From: a bacterium SCSIO 12844
Lineage (GTDB): Bacteria > Pseudomonadota > Gammaproteobacteria > Francisellales > Francisellaceae
Direction of reading: 5' to 3'
Assembly (NCBI GenBank): GCA_024397935.1
Contig: CP073743.1
Location: 2,976,001 to 3,040,000, forward strand
Length of the DNA stretch: 64,000 nucleotides
The notes beneath the pieces are model-generated. The model searched no databases. It was given only the letters and a program-made list of their open reading frames with translations, and was not told the origin of the DNA. Both the position numbers and the translations under genes were made by a program. Of the stretch, positions 19,304 to 28,279 are shown piece after piece (position 1 is the stretch's first letter; each line of letters opens with the position of its first letter).

Positions 19304-20567
19304 CGCTAGCCACTTGTTTTAAATGATGATCATTTGTTTGATAGCTTACTTTTAGCCCACTTCGCGCTCCAGGAATATGACTTAACATAACCAAAGTACC
19401 TTCAGCCAAACTTGATGGTTTAATTAACTGATATAATTGCCCATTATCACTCAGCCAGCGTCCAGTTAACTCAACGGAATGTTTGAATAAATGATCGTCT
19501 TTAACTGTATAGATAAATTGATCATGATAAATTGCTGAGATTGGCACTTTAAATGCTTGGATTTCTGGTAGCTTTAAATACAATTTGATCGTTTTACCAA
19601 ACGGTATATTGGCTGATGTATCCACACTTGAAAAATAAGCAACATGCCCTGTACCAAGCTTAGAGACATTATCACTTATACGTTTTAAGTCAAAGCAATT
19701 TGATGAAGCCTTTAAATCTTGGCATGCAGTAATCTCTGTTAGACTAATTTTAGTTAAAGCCTGGTATAACTTATGATGAATAACACCCTCTAATTCTGTT
19801 GCATTAGGATCATAAATACTAAATAAGCGCTCGCCTTGATTGACAGTTCTTCCAACTGAGACATACTGATCAGTGATAATACCATCATATGGTGCATAAA
19901 CTTTGGTCTCTTTGATATTTTTCTCAGCTAATCTTAAATTTGCCTCTGCTTGATCTAATTCAGCTGATAAACTCTTTGAATTTAAAAGGCAGTTTTCTAA
20001 ATCATAAGACCTTTGGCTGAATTGGCTTTGCATACTAACAACTTTTTCTTGTGATATATCTAATTCTGATTCTGATGTATAAGTGCTTTCATGTAGTGAT
20101 TTCAAGCGCTCGTAATGAGATTGTGCTAATTCAAGTAGTGATTTTGCTTGTGTTAATTGTGATTGGTTTAATTTACACTGGGCGTTATTCTTATCTAATT
20201 TAACTTTGATTAAATTAATTGTCGCTTTTTCTTTGGCGAGATTAATCGTATAGACTTCTGGATCTAATTCTATCAATAATTGACCTTTTTTTACTTTTTG
20301 ACCAACTTTAAAATGAATCACCTCAATACGTGACTTTAAAAAAGATGACACAGAAGTATTGCGCCTTGAGATCGCTGTTGCTGATATTAATACAATCGGT
20401 TGGTATTGACCAAGTTTGAGTTTTTCTACTTGAATATATACTCCCTTACTAAGGGACTCATTTGAATCAGCTTTAGATTTAAACCATACTAGGCTCAATG
20501 AAATAATCACAACAATAATGACAACTGCCAATGTGATCGCTAGTTTTTTTTGGGCATAAATTTTCAT
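19293..20567 (-). CDS. RND efflux periplasmic adaptor (membrane fusion protein)
   Basis: This 424-residue protein has an N-terminal membrane anchor (residues 10-28), a biotinyl-lipoyl half motif (VIHFKVGQKVKKGQLLIELDPEVY), a long coiled-coil hairpin (about 105-225, rich in Leu, Gln and Glu), the second lipoyl half (KVYAPYDGIITDQYVSVGRTV) and a beta-barrel domain. It joins the RND pump to an outer-membrane channel. It lies upstream of and overlaps the pump gene. A 213-base intergenic region separates it from the divergent phytochelatin-synthase-like gene and must hold both promoters. Confidence 0.92.
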   Translation of the reverse strand: MKIYAQKKLAITLAVVIIVVIISLSLVWFKSKADSNESLSKGVYIQVEKLKLGQYQPIVLISATAISRRNTSVSSFLKSRIEVIHFKVGQKVKKGQLLIELDPEVYTINLAKEKATINLIKVKLDKNNAQCKLNQSQLTQAKSLLELAQSHYERLKSLHESTYTSESELDISQEKVVSMQSQFSQRSYDLENCLLNSKSLSAELDQAEANLRLAEKNIKETKVYAPYDGIITDQYVSVGRTVNQGERLFSIYDPNATELEGVIHHKLYQALTKISLTEITACQDLKASSNCFDLKRISDNVSKLGTGHVAYFSSVDTSANIPFGKTIKLYLKLPEIQAFKVPISAIYHDQFIYTVKDDHLFKHSVELTGRWLSDNGQLYQLIKPSSLAEGTLVMLSHIPGARSGLKVSYQTNDHHLKQVASDEN

Positions 20568-20780
20568 CAGGTAATCAAATACTCATATACTTTAATCTAT
20601 TTATCTTATATAAAGAATAGTAGGATTTTATATTTGATTCTACGCTTCTATATTCTAATCGCATCGAAATTAAGCTCTATATACACTAAAATAATAATAG
20701 AATTGGTAAAATAGCGACTAAATCTTTAGACTTATTTTATAACTGATTAATTTAAAGATAATATTAAGAGAGATACTTTC

Positions 20781-21503
20781 ATGTTGCGAAATATAGCGAT
20801 TTTTATTTTAAGCTTCCTATGCTTATTTCAACTAGCTTTAGCTAATACTCAATTGCCAGTAGCCGATAATTTAATTGCTTTAAATTCACCTGAAGGTCAA
20901 AAGCTTTTCAAAGAAACACCCAACAAATACTTAAACGACTACTGGCTTTTAAGTCAGTATTTTGTTACTGAAAAAGGGCTTGCCTTTTGTGCACCTGCAT
21001 CGATTGTGATGACTTTAAATGCATTAGGCAAAACGCCCAAAGAAGCACCCGAGCATTACCCATATAAACTATTTAATCAAACTAATTTATTTTTTAATCA
21101 AACAATTTTAAAAGCTAATATTACACCACCTATGATTAACTTCCATGGTATGACTTTAGATCAAGCAGGACTTATTTTAGAACAATACGCCGATCATGTT
21201 AAAATCTACCATGGCCATAAAATTATGGGGCTGAAGCAGATTAAAGAACTTTTAATCAATGCATTAACCAATAAAAAACAGTTTATCATCATTAATTTTT
21301 ATCGTAAAACCATCAATGAATCAGGTGGTGGTCATTTTTCGCCAATTGCAGCTTATAACCCACAAACTGATCGCTTTTTAATTCTTGATGTTGCTCGTTA
21401 CAAGTATCCACCAGTATGGGTTAAATCTGAAGAATTATTCAAAGCCATTTTAGGCATTGATTCAACCAGCAAAAAATCACGCGGCTTTATTATTGTCTCT
21501 TGA
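20781..21503 (+). CDS. Exported phytochelatin-synthase-like cysteine protease
   Basis: This 240-residue protein has a signal peptide (residues 1-21, ending ALA-N) and a papain-like phytochelatin synthase domain. The triad is clear: Cys70 in LAFCAPASIVMTLNALG, His185 in GGGHFSPIAAY and Asp203 in FLILDVARYKYPPVWV. Bacterial single-domain members are known to cleave glycine from glutathione rather than make phytochelatins efficiently. Here the export signal places the activity in the periplasm, where it may act on glutathione or related thiol peptides. It is monocistronic by appearance, with AGAGA upstream. Confidence 0.92.
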   Translation: MLRNIAIFILSFLCLFQLALANTQLPVADNLIALNSPEGQKLFKETPNKYLNDYWLLSQYFVTEKGLAFCAPASIVMTLNALGKTPKEAPEHYPYKLFNQTNLFFNQTILKANITPPMINFHGMTLDQAGLILEQYADHVKIYHGHKIMGLKQIKELLINALTNKKQFIIINFYRKTINESGGGHFSPIAAYNPQTDRFLILDVARYKYPPVWVKSEELFKAILGIDSTSKKSRGFIIVS

Positions 21504-21681
21504 GGATAATTTTTGGCATTTTATGTTAATAAATGGCACTTAAAATGCATATAAGCTTTTGCCATTGATAGTATAATCAAATTGAATATCCTTTATTGTA
21601 TTTCTTTTGCTTTAAAGGAGGCTACATTTTAAGATAAATAACTACTTTCATTAAGCTATAACTAAGTTAAGAGAAATATCA

Positions 21682-22185
21682 ATGCAAATACCAGAAAATG
21701 CAATTAAAATAGAAGTACCCTTTGAGCGTGACTGTTTTGGCTGTAGTAAAACCAACCCACATGGACTTCAGTTAGAATACCATTATCATGATCAAACAGT
21801 TTATACAACATTTATACCAAATCATTATCACAGTGGCTGGGGTAATATCGTTCATGGCGGTATTTCAGCTTCTATTTGTGATGAGTCCTTAGGTTGGTTA
21901 TCAATTTGTGCTTGTCACTCAATGACTGTGACAAAAGAGCTAACTTTTGAATACCATCAAGCGATTAAGATTGGCCAAACAGTAACAGCAATTACAACTA
22001 TTGAACGAATTGAAAAAAATAAACGCTTATTTGCAGTGAGTAATATTTATAACCATCATCAACAACTGTGTGTCAGTGGCCATGCAAAAATGTTACTTGT
22101 CAGCTCAAAAACAGCAAAACGCTTAAATATCATGCCTGATAATGCTATTGACCAATTCAGTGAGTTTCTTGATGTAATTACTTAA
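21682..22185 (+). CDS. PaaI/YbgC-type hotdog thioesterase
   Basis: This 167-residue hotdog-fold acyl-CoA thioesterase candidate starts with a CFGCSKTNPHGLQL motif typical of this subgroup. The central helix carries VHGGISASICDESLGW, where the Glu or Asp is catalytic in relatives. The TKELTFEYHQAIKIGQTV strand follows. The acyl substrate is unknown. It converges on the desaturase gene with three bases between stops. Proximity to the lipid operon may be functional but it is on the other strand. Confidence 0.85.
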   Translation: MQIPENAIKIEVPFERDCFGCSKTNPHGLQLEYHYHDQTVYTTFIPNHYHSGWGNIVHGGISASICDESLGWLSICACHSMTVTKELTFEYHQAIKIGQTVTAITTIERIEKNKRLFAVSNIYNHHQQLCVSGHAKMLLVSSKTAKRLNIMPDNAIDQFSEFLDVIT

Positions 22186-22188
22186 TAA

Positions 22189-23037
22189 TTAGTACCTACC
22201 TTCCATAAGTATATGCTTTGGAACATTACGTAAGTTTTTTACGATGGCCAGAAAAGATAATAACTTTAGTACTAAGTAACTTATATCTAGCTGATACCAC
22301 TTAAATCCCTGCCTTGCAGAAGCTGCAAAACGATGATGGTTGTTATGCCAACCCTCACCAAAGGTCAACAAAGCTACCAATAAGTTATTACGACTATCAT
22401 CTTTTGTGTGATAGCAACGCCGACCAAATACATGCGCAACTGAATTAACCATATAAGTAACATTATTAACAAAAACCGTAGGTACAAAATACCCCCAGAT
22501 AACATAGTTCATGCCACCTAAACAATAGAGTAAAGCTAAGATTGGTATTGGCGTCAAATACCAATAGCGCTCTAATAGCCTTAACTCAGGATATCGACTA
22601 AAATCACGAATTAAATGGTAGTGTGCTTTTAGATTTTTCTTTTGTATAAACCAGCCAAAATGACTATATAAAAAACCAAAATATTTTGGTGAATGTGCAT
22701 CTTTTTTGGTATCAGATAACTTATGATGTAATCGATGATGAGATGCCCACCACAAAGGCCCGCCCTGTAAAGCAGTTGCACCCAAGTAAGCTAAAATAAA
22801 TTGAAATACTCGCGAAGTCTCAAATGACTTATGTGAAAAATAACGATGATAGCCTGCTGTTAATGCAAATACTCTTACACTATAGCTAATGAGAAAAAGC
22901 CATATATCTACCATATAAAAGTTTGTAAATAATGCACTTAAAGGGAGTAAATGTATAACTATCAACAGCATCAAAATCAAAAACGAGTACTCACGATGTA
23001 ATGAACAGTCGATAAATTTTGTGTTCTTAGACAACAT
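22189..23037 (-). CDS. Acyl-CoA/acyl-lipid delta-9-type fatty acid desaturase
   Basis: This 282-residue membrane di-iron desaturase has three His boxes: HRYFSH (64-69), HRLHH (101-105) and HNNHH in GEGWHNNHH (about 233-237). Four membrane helices surround them. It introduces a cis double bond into acyl chains. A strong AAGGAG precedes the ATG. It is the last gene of the co-oriented lipid operon, 29 bases after the SDR gene, which supports joint regulation with the CFA-type methyltransferase. Confidence 0.93.
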   Translation of the reverse strand: MLSKNTKFIDCSLHREYSFLILMLLIVIHLLPLSALFTNFYMVDIWLFLISYSVRVFALTAGYHRYFSHKSFETSRVFQFILAYLGATALQGGPLWWASHHRLHHKLSDTKKDAHSPKYFGFLYSHFGWFIQKKNLKAHYHLIRDFSRYPELRLLERYWYLTPIPILALLYCLGGMNYVIWGYFVPTVFVNNVTYMVNSVAHVFGRRCYHTKDDSRNNLLVALLTFGEGWHNNHHRFAASARQGFKWYQLDISYLVLKLLSFLAIVKNLRNVPKHILMEGRY

Positions 23038-23066
23038 AGTATTAACTCCTTAAAGCTAAAGCAGTA

Positions 23067-23822
23067 TTATTTAATCTTATTCAAAAGTTTAAAATATAAC
23101 CAGTAAGGTGTTTTTTGAATACATTTTAATAAAAACGTAAAGCGTTTAGGAAAATGAATTTCAAAGTCTTTAGCGATTAAGCCTCTTAAAATATAATCAG
23201 CTGCTTTCTCAGCTGAAATAATTGCTGGCATTTTAAACTTATTTTTATCTGTTAGTTGTGTTTTAACAAACCCAGGATTAATTAACTTTATACCGTAAGC
23301 TGGATACTCAAGTTTAAAACTTTCTATTAAATTAATTACTGCAGCTTTTGTTGCTCCATAAGGTTGCGCATTTGCTAATCCCATATAACCTGCGATACTT
23401 GCGGTAATCCCTAAAGTCAATTCTGAATGTTGTTTAATATAGGGCAGCGTAATGCCAATTAAGTAAAAAACACTTTTTAAATTGATATCTATTGTCTTAG
23501 CAACCATTTCAAAATCAAGGTTGTTTAATCTACTTGGCTCATAAAAAGCTGGCAAATAAACAATATAATCCAAGTTATACTGTTGAAAAATATCATTTGC
23601 TTTGTGTTGAAAATCTACTAAGTTAGAAACATCAAATGGTACAACATGTGGACTTTGACTCAATGATTGTCCCAGATGGTATAATTTAGATTCATTACGT
23701 GATGACAAAATCAACTTAGCACCTAACTGATCTAATTTAAATACTAATGCTTTACCAATACCTTCACTTGCCCCAATAATCCAGACAAACTTATTTTTAT
23801 AATGCTTAAAATGATTTTTCAT
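23067..23822 (-). CDS. Short-chain dehydrogenase/reductase
   Basis: This SDR of about 251 residues has the cofactor motif GASEGIGK, an NNLD-type segment near 100, Ser in TASIAGYMGL, and active-site YGATKAA. The length is normal. The substrate is unknown, but its place in an operon with lipid-modifying genes suggests an acyl or lipid-derived keto or hydroxy compound. The ATG at 23822 overlaps the end of the DUF3833 gene by 17 bases; an upstream GTG is possible. Confidence 0.85.
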   Translation of the reverse strand: MKNHFKHYKNKFVWIIGASEGIGKALVFKLDQLGAKLILSSRNESKLYHLGQSLSQSPHVVPFDVSNLVDFQHKANDIFQQYNLDYIVYLPAFYEPSRLNNLDFEMVAKTIDINLKSVFYLIGITLPYIKQHSELTLGITASIAGYMGLANAQPYGATKAAVINLIESFKLEYPAYGIKLINPGFVKTQLTDKNKFKMPAIISAEKAADYILRGLIAKDFEIHFPKRFTFLLKCIQKTPYWLYFKLLNKIK

Positions 23823-24420
23823 ACGTAGCACCACTACTCTTTTTAGCAGGTATTGGAGTTTGTTTTTTTTGCATAAATAGTGTTAGTGATCCAACCTTAA
23901 AGCCAAGTTTACTAAATTGGTTTTTATTGATTAAAACTCCATCGTGCATCAAAAACATCCAGTCATCAAATGTAATTTTATATGTTGACTTATCCACTGT
24001 AATATTCATCTGATACTGCCAATTCATTGCATTACCTTCAACATGAATCTTGGCAATGCCAATGACATCTTTGGTGGTACCTTCATAATAGTGATCATTT
24101 ATTTTTTTTATTTTCCAAATACGATGATCAGTTTGACCGTCATAGTAAACCATTGTTTCATCTAGTGTACCAATGTCCTTATTCCAAGAAGCATCAGCAA
24201 CAAAATCAAAACGCTTTGTGACTTTACCTTTCCAGTCTTGAATAATTCCAGATCCTTCAATTCTTCCATTAAGATAACTTTCTAAATTAAGTTTAGGTTG
24301 TGTATTTTTATATTGATCAATGGTTGCTGAGCAACCAAATAGTAAACCAATTGCCATCATTATTACTCCTATAAAAATAATTCGATAAAATATCTTACTG
24401 GTAAGAGGTATTTGTGACAT
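23806..24420 (-). CDS. DUF3833 lipoprotein
   Basis: This 204-residue protein has a lipoprotein signal ending in GLLFGC-S and a DUF3833 domain (about residues 45-185) with NGRIEGSGIIQDWKGKVTKRF and DDWMFLMHDGVLINK. The fold is thought to be lipocalin-like. The start chosen is the ATG at 24420, which shares one base with the stop of the MFS gene (TAATG), implying coupled translation; an upstream in-frame ATG lies inside the MFS gene. DUF3833 genes commonly travel with CFA-type methyltransferase, DUF1365 and FAD-oxidoreductase genes, as here. Confidence 0.85.
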   Translation of the reverse strand: MSQIPLTSKIFYRIIFIGVIMMAIGLLFGCSATIDQYKNTQPKLNLESYLNGRIEGSGIIQDWKGKVTKRFDFVADASWNKDIGTLDETMVYYDGQTDHRIWKIKKINDHYYEGTTKDVIGIAKIHVEGNAMNWQYQMNITVDKSTYKITFDDWMFLMHDGVLINKNQFSKLGFKVGSLTLFMQKKQTPIPAKKSSGATYEKSF

Positions 24421-25724
24421 TAATGTTGCTCCATCTTTTGTTTTAAATTGACAGTGGATAAGCCTGTCAATCGCCATTTTAACCAAGCAATTAAAATACA
24501 TACGCCAATGAGTTTAAATAAGATAGGCATCAAACAATATAAAACTTTAATTAAGGTAACTTTATCTAGTATGGTCACTGCATTAAAATCTAGTTCTAGC
24601 CAGGGCAGTGTTATAACCGTTGCTATAGCAAAAGAAAACTTACCAATAAAAGATAATAGCGCATAATAACCATTGCCTAAATGCACACGTCTAGGTTCAT
24701 CTATCCATTTTGCCAATAATAGATTAGGTAATATAATCTCTGCAGCAAAGCAAAACCCAGATAAAAAGCTAATTACAGAAAAATAAATGACATCGCCTTC
24801 TGATAAAAAAAATGCACCACTAAAAACAATGATTGCAAAAACAATAGATACAAGCCAAACTTGTATGATACCAAATTTAAGTGCTAGCTTTTTTACAAAA
24901 TATATACCTATAATTGCACCTAAAAAATATAAAAATAAATATAACCCAGTCATTTGGGTACTATTTAAAACATATTTACTATAAAAGACAAACATCACAC
25001 CCGCAACAGCTGAACCTAACACACTAAATGCATAAGCAGAAAACAGATAAATACCCATCTTATCAAATACTCTAAAATAAGCTTTTAATGTATAGCGTAC
25101 TAGCGGAGATGATTGTCTATGTAATTGATGCGACTTATACCAACGAATAAATAGTATAAACGCAGTAAAAAATAGTCCTAGAAAGACAAATGAATAAATT
25201 TGGTAACTCCTAAGAATCGATAGATAATTCAAAAATAAAAACGGTAATACTGAAGCCAATAATACTCCAATAATATTAAAAGACTCCCTTATAGCTATTA
25301 TTTTTGATTTGTCATAATCTGAATGTTTCCATAGCGCACCCTGCGTATTAACAAAAATATTAAAAAAACTAAACCCGATCGTTGCTAAAAAAACACCAAC
25401 AACTAAGTTTAACAATCGGTTAGAAAAAATTGGCACACAAAGGATATAAAAACCAAAAATAAAAATCAAAGGAATAATTAATAACATCAACATCCGATAT
25501 TTATTTAGCTTATCTATTAAATATCCTAAAAGAGGATCAAAAATTGCATCTAATAGTCTTAAAATAAATAAACTGATACTTAAGCTTGCAAGAGAAACAT
25601 TAAATTGACTATGATAATATTCTGGCAGATAAATATAAATGGGTATACCAGTAAAGGCCACTGGTAACATGATGAAAGCATAAGGAATAATTTCAATCGA
25701 TTTTAATCGTTGATTAGTCTCCAC
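24420..25724 (-). CDS. MFS permease of the MelB-like (MFS_2) group
   Basis: This 434-residue protein has twelve predicted membrane helices. The first is near residues 10-30, with AFTGIPIYIYLPEYY and RLLDAIFDPLLGYLIDK as the family's early motif. MFS_2 members include sugar-cation symporters and lipid transporters such as LplT- or Mfsd2-like proteins. The operon context favours a lipid or lyso-lipid cargo, which is inference. It begins on the stop codon of the chalcone-isomerase-like gene (one-base overlap) and ends on the start of DUF3833. Confidence 0.85.
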   Translation of the reverse strand: METNQRLKSIEIIPYAFIMLPVAFTGIPIYIYLPEYYHSQFNVSLASLSISLFILRLLDAIFDPLLGYLIDKLNKYRMLMLLIIPLIFIFGFYILCVPIFSNRLLNLVVGVFLATIGFSFFNIFVNTQGALWKHSDYDKSKIIAIRESFNIIGVLLASVLPFLFLNYLSILRSYQIYSFVFLGLFFTAFILFIRWYKSHQLHRQSSPLVRYTLKAYFRVFDKMGIYLFSAYAFSVLGSAVAGVMFVFYSKYVLNSTQMTGLYLFLYFLGAIIGIYFVKKLALKFGIIQVWLVSIVFAIIVFSGAFFLSEGDVIYFSVISFLSGFCFAAEIILPNLLLAKWIDEPRRVHLGNGYYALLSFIGKFSFAIATVITLPWLELDFNAVTILDKVTLIKVLYCLMPILFKLIGVCILIAWLKWRLTGLSTVNLKQKMEQH

Positions 25725-26254
25725 TATTTCAAACCTCTTAATTCTCTTGAAAGCTCACTATTTTCAGCTTTATCACTTAACCAAATATCAAAAAAATATT
25801 GACTAAATTTAGTGTTATCAATTTGACCTAAAAATTGAGCTTTTTTATCATAAAAGTAAGCATAGCCTTCAGGACTATAATAACCTATCAGTTGATCTCC
25901 TTCTTTAATATTGGGAAAAATCGCTTCTAACTGTAGTTGCCATTTTTTTAATAGCGATGCTTTTAAATTTGGATGCTGGGCTTGAATTTGTTGAATGCTT
26001 TCCTTAGCAATTGCTTGAGAACTAAAAGCACGTAAATAACTAATCTCAAGCAAAAACCCCTGATCGAATTTAAATGGCTTCTTAGTACTATATAACTTAA
26101 CATCATACACAGACCAAAACCAAAATTTAAAGTGTATTTCACCAATTAACACACTGTTTTCTGATTTTAAATGAACTAATGATGGTTGAGCATATAAATA
26201 ATTACAGCCAATTATAAAAGATAGCACAACTGACATCACAAATGATTTAAGCAT
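25724..26254 (-). CDS. Chalcone-isomerase-like exported protein
   Basis: This 176-residue protein has a signal peptide (about 22 residues, ending LYA-Q) and the bacterial chalcone-isomerase-like domain: KFWFWSVYDVKLYS, a mid LEISYLRAFSSQAIAKESI helix, and YFYDKKAQFLGQID-x-KFSQYFFDIWLS near the end. Related plant proteins bind fatty acids; a catalytic role is unproven. The chosen ATG at 26254 overlaps the methyltransferase gene's end by eight bases. A longer upstream frame runs inside that gene and is not favoured. Confidence 0.85.
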   Translation of the reverse strand: MLKSFVMSVVLSFIIGCNYLYAQPSLVHLKSENSVLIGEIHFKFWFWSVYDVKLYSTKKPFKFDQGFLLEISYLRAFSSQAIAKESIQQIQAQHPNLKASLLKKWQLQLEAIFPNIKEGDQLIGYYSPEGYAYFYDKKAQFLGQIDNTKFSQYFFDIWLSDKAENSELSRELRGLK

Positions 26255-27404
26255 GTGTAATCTCCCATTGAACAACATCAGTTCTTCTACTTTGAAAACC
26301 TGCAATACAATAAGCAAGATAAAATTGCCAGAGTCTTTGAAAGCGTTTATCAAACCCTAAACTAATCAAACTAGCATCTTGGGATTTAAATTTCTCTAAC
26401 CAACAATAAAGTGTCTTTGCATAGTCCTGACCAAAAGAAAACCGATCAGTTATTTTTAGTTGTGCAAGATTAAGTTGCTGATTCATCGCTGTAGGACTTG
26501 GCAACATACCACCAGGAAAAATAAATGTTCTAATCATATCAGCACCTTTAGCGTATGACTTAAATAAAGCATCATCAATAACAATGCTTTGTATAACTGC
26601 CCTACCTTTAGATTTTAGTAATGCTTTTATTTTCTTAAAATAAATTGGCCAATATGCTCTACCCACTGCTTCAAGCATTTCTATTGAAACAATCGCTTCA
26701 TACTGTCCTTTTTGTATTCGATAATCTTCAAGACTTATTAATGCACTATCACCTAAGCGTTTATTTGCATATGAACGTTGAGCTTCTGATATAGTGATGC
26801 CCTTATGTTGCATATTATTTTTCATAGCAGATTGCTCTAGAAATCCACCCCAACCACAACCAATCTCAAGTAGATTTCCACTTGATGGGATTCTCTCTAA
26901 AATACGATCATATTTATTTTTCTGAGCTTCTGCCAATGTATCTCTATCTGATTTAAAAATAGCAGATGAATAAGTCATTGTTTCATCTAACCACAATTGA
27001 TAAAACTGATTGCCTAAATCATAATGTTGATAAATATTTTTTCGACTACCCTTTATTGTATTTCTTTTTGCTAGATAACTTAATTTGGCAAGTTGTTGAT
27101 AAAAGAAATTACCTCTAATATAACCAGAAAAAATTGCTTCATTTTCCAAACCAAATAGTAATAATTTAGTTAGATTATCTGTATGGATATAACCATCACG
27201 ATAATCTTCTGCAAGGCCTATATCACCTTTAATGTTTAAATTTGCAATTGTTCTCCAATCTTCTAAGATAATATTACAGTTTTGACCAGGTTTTTGACCT
27301 TTGAAATGATAGAAATTCCCTTCAGGTGTTTGTAAATGGATTTCACCATATTGTGTTTTCTCAAGTGAAGATAATAATTTATTTTTGATCATTTTCTCAA
27401 ACAT
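26247..27404 (-). CDS. Cyclopropane-fatty-acid-synthase-type methyltransferase
   Basis: This 385-residue SAM-dependent enzyme modifies double bonds of phospholipid acyl chains. The N-terminal lipid-binding region contains GLAEDYRDGY. The methyltransferase core shows HYDLGNQFYQLWLDETMTYSSAIF, the SAM motif LEIGCGWGGF, a VSIEMLEAVG stretch and FPGGMLPS. It may make cyclopropane or C-methylated (11-methyl or furan-precursor) fatty acids. The neighbouring FAD oxidoreductase and DUF1365 resemble the Rhodobacter cluster linked to methylated and furan fatty acids. The start is the ATG at 27404; an upstream TTG is less likely. Confidence 0.88.
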   Translation of the reverse strand: MFEKMIKNKLLSSLEKTQYGEIHLQTPEGNFYHFKGQKPGQNCNIILEDWRTIANLNIKGDIGLAEDYRDGYIHTDNLTKLLLFGLENEAIFSGYIRGNFFYQQLAKLSYLAKRNTIKGSRKNIYQHYDLGNQFYQLWLDETMTYSSAIFKSDRDTLAEAQKNKYDRILERIPSSGNLLEIGCGWGGFLEQSAMKNNMQHKGITISEAQRSYANKRLGDSALISLEDYRIQKGQYEAIVSIEMLEAVGRAYWPIYFKKIKALLKSKGRAVIQSIVIDDALFKSYAKGADMIRTFIFPGGMLPSPTAMNQQLNLAQLKITDRFSFGQDYAKTLYCWLEKFKSQDASLISLGFDKRFQRLWQFYLAYCIAGFQSRRTDVVQWEITHA

Positions 27405-27478
27405 AATAACTGACTCTAAAATTTCTGCTTCCAACTACAATCATAACGAAATAAATTAAGAATAATATGAAATATAGA

Positions 27479-28279
27479 TTAAATTTTGTTAATGTTATTA
27501 CAAACTGTTAGTTGATTTGAATCTTGTTTAGGTCTTTTTTGTACTTTAACGCCTTTAAAAAATAATTTCAGCGCTTGATAATGAATTAAACAAATCACTT
27601 TTATAGTTAAAAATGGTGTTTTAATAAATTGTAAAAGCAAATTTTTATGAGATAATAATTTAAATTTACCTTCAAGTGAAGTAACCAAATGTAATTTATC
27701 CTCTAGAAAATAATGAATAATTACTCTAGATTTGGTAGTTGAATTTAATTGAATATCAAAATTAAATTTATAGTAACCGTCATGCGGATAAAAAGGCGAA
27801 ACGTATAATGATTTTCTTCCACTAAACCATTGATTTTTAAGCATTGGTTTATTCTTTTCATTCATACATAAGTAACTATGTGTTTCACCAAATGTATTAT
27901 TAACCTCATTAATTACAGCAATAAGCTTATCTTGTTTAAAACCCAACCAAAAACTAATAGGATTAAACAAACAACCTAATACTCTTGGCATGGTAATTAA
28001 GTATATTTTCTCCGGATAAATCTGATTGTTATTAAAAATTTTTTCAGCCCAGTTAATTGCAGGTGTTTGATCTCGATATCCATGATCTTTATCATAATAA
28101 CTACAAAGCCTAAATTTATTATAGCCAAAAAGAAAGCTACCTTTAAATATCCCTAATTTATCAAATAATAAACAAGCATAATAACTACGATAGCTAAAAT
28201 AATTTTTCTTCTTTCCTAAGCGACGATGACGTATTTTAGCATCAAAAATCAAATTATCATTACAGATTAATTTAGCCAT
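27479..28279 (-). CDS. DUF1365 family protein
   Basis: This 266-residue protein has the family's opening pattern HRRLGKKKNYFSYRSYYACLLFDKL and the LITMPRVLGCLFNPISFWLGF and NEVNNTFGETHSYL motifs. There are no clear transmembrane helices, and biochemistry is unknown. It nearly always neighbours the FAD oxidoreductase and CFA-type methyltransferase, suggesting a shared lipid pathway. It overlaps the oxidoreductase gene by 13 bases; an AGGAG site lies upstream. Confidence 0.9.
   Translation of the reverse strand: MAKLICNDNLIFDAKIRHRRLGKKKNYFSYRSYYACLLFDKLGIFKGSFLFGYNKFRLCSYYDKDHGYRDQTPAINWAEKIFNNNQIYPEKIYLITMPRVLGCLFNPISFWLGFKQDKLIAVINEVNNTFGETHSYLCMNEKNKPMLKNQWFSGRKSLYVSPFYPHDGYYKFNFDIQLNSTTKSRVIIHYFLEDKLHLVTSLEGKFKLLSHKNLLLQFIKTPFLTIKVICLIHYQALKLFFKGVKVQKRPKQDSNQLTVCNNINKI

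Noticed and set aside
24420-24501. Longer N-terminus for the DUF3833 lipoprotein
   Set aside because: The extension lies inside the MFS gene, and the ATG at 24420 gives a proper lipoprotein signal and a TAATG coupling with the MFS stop.
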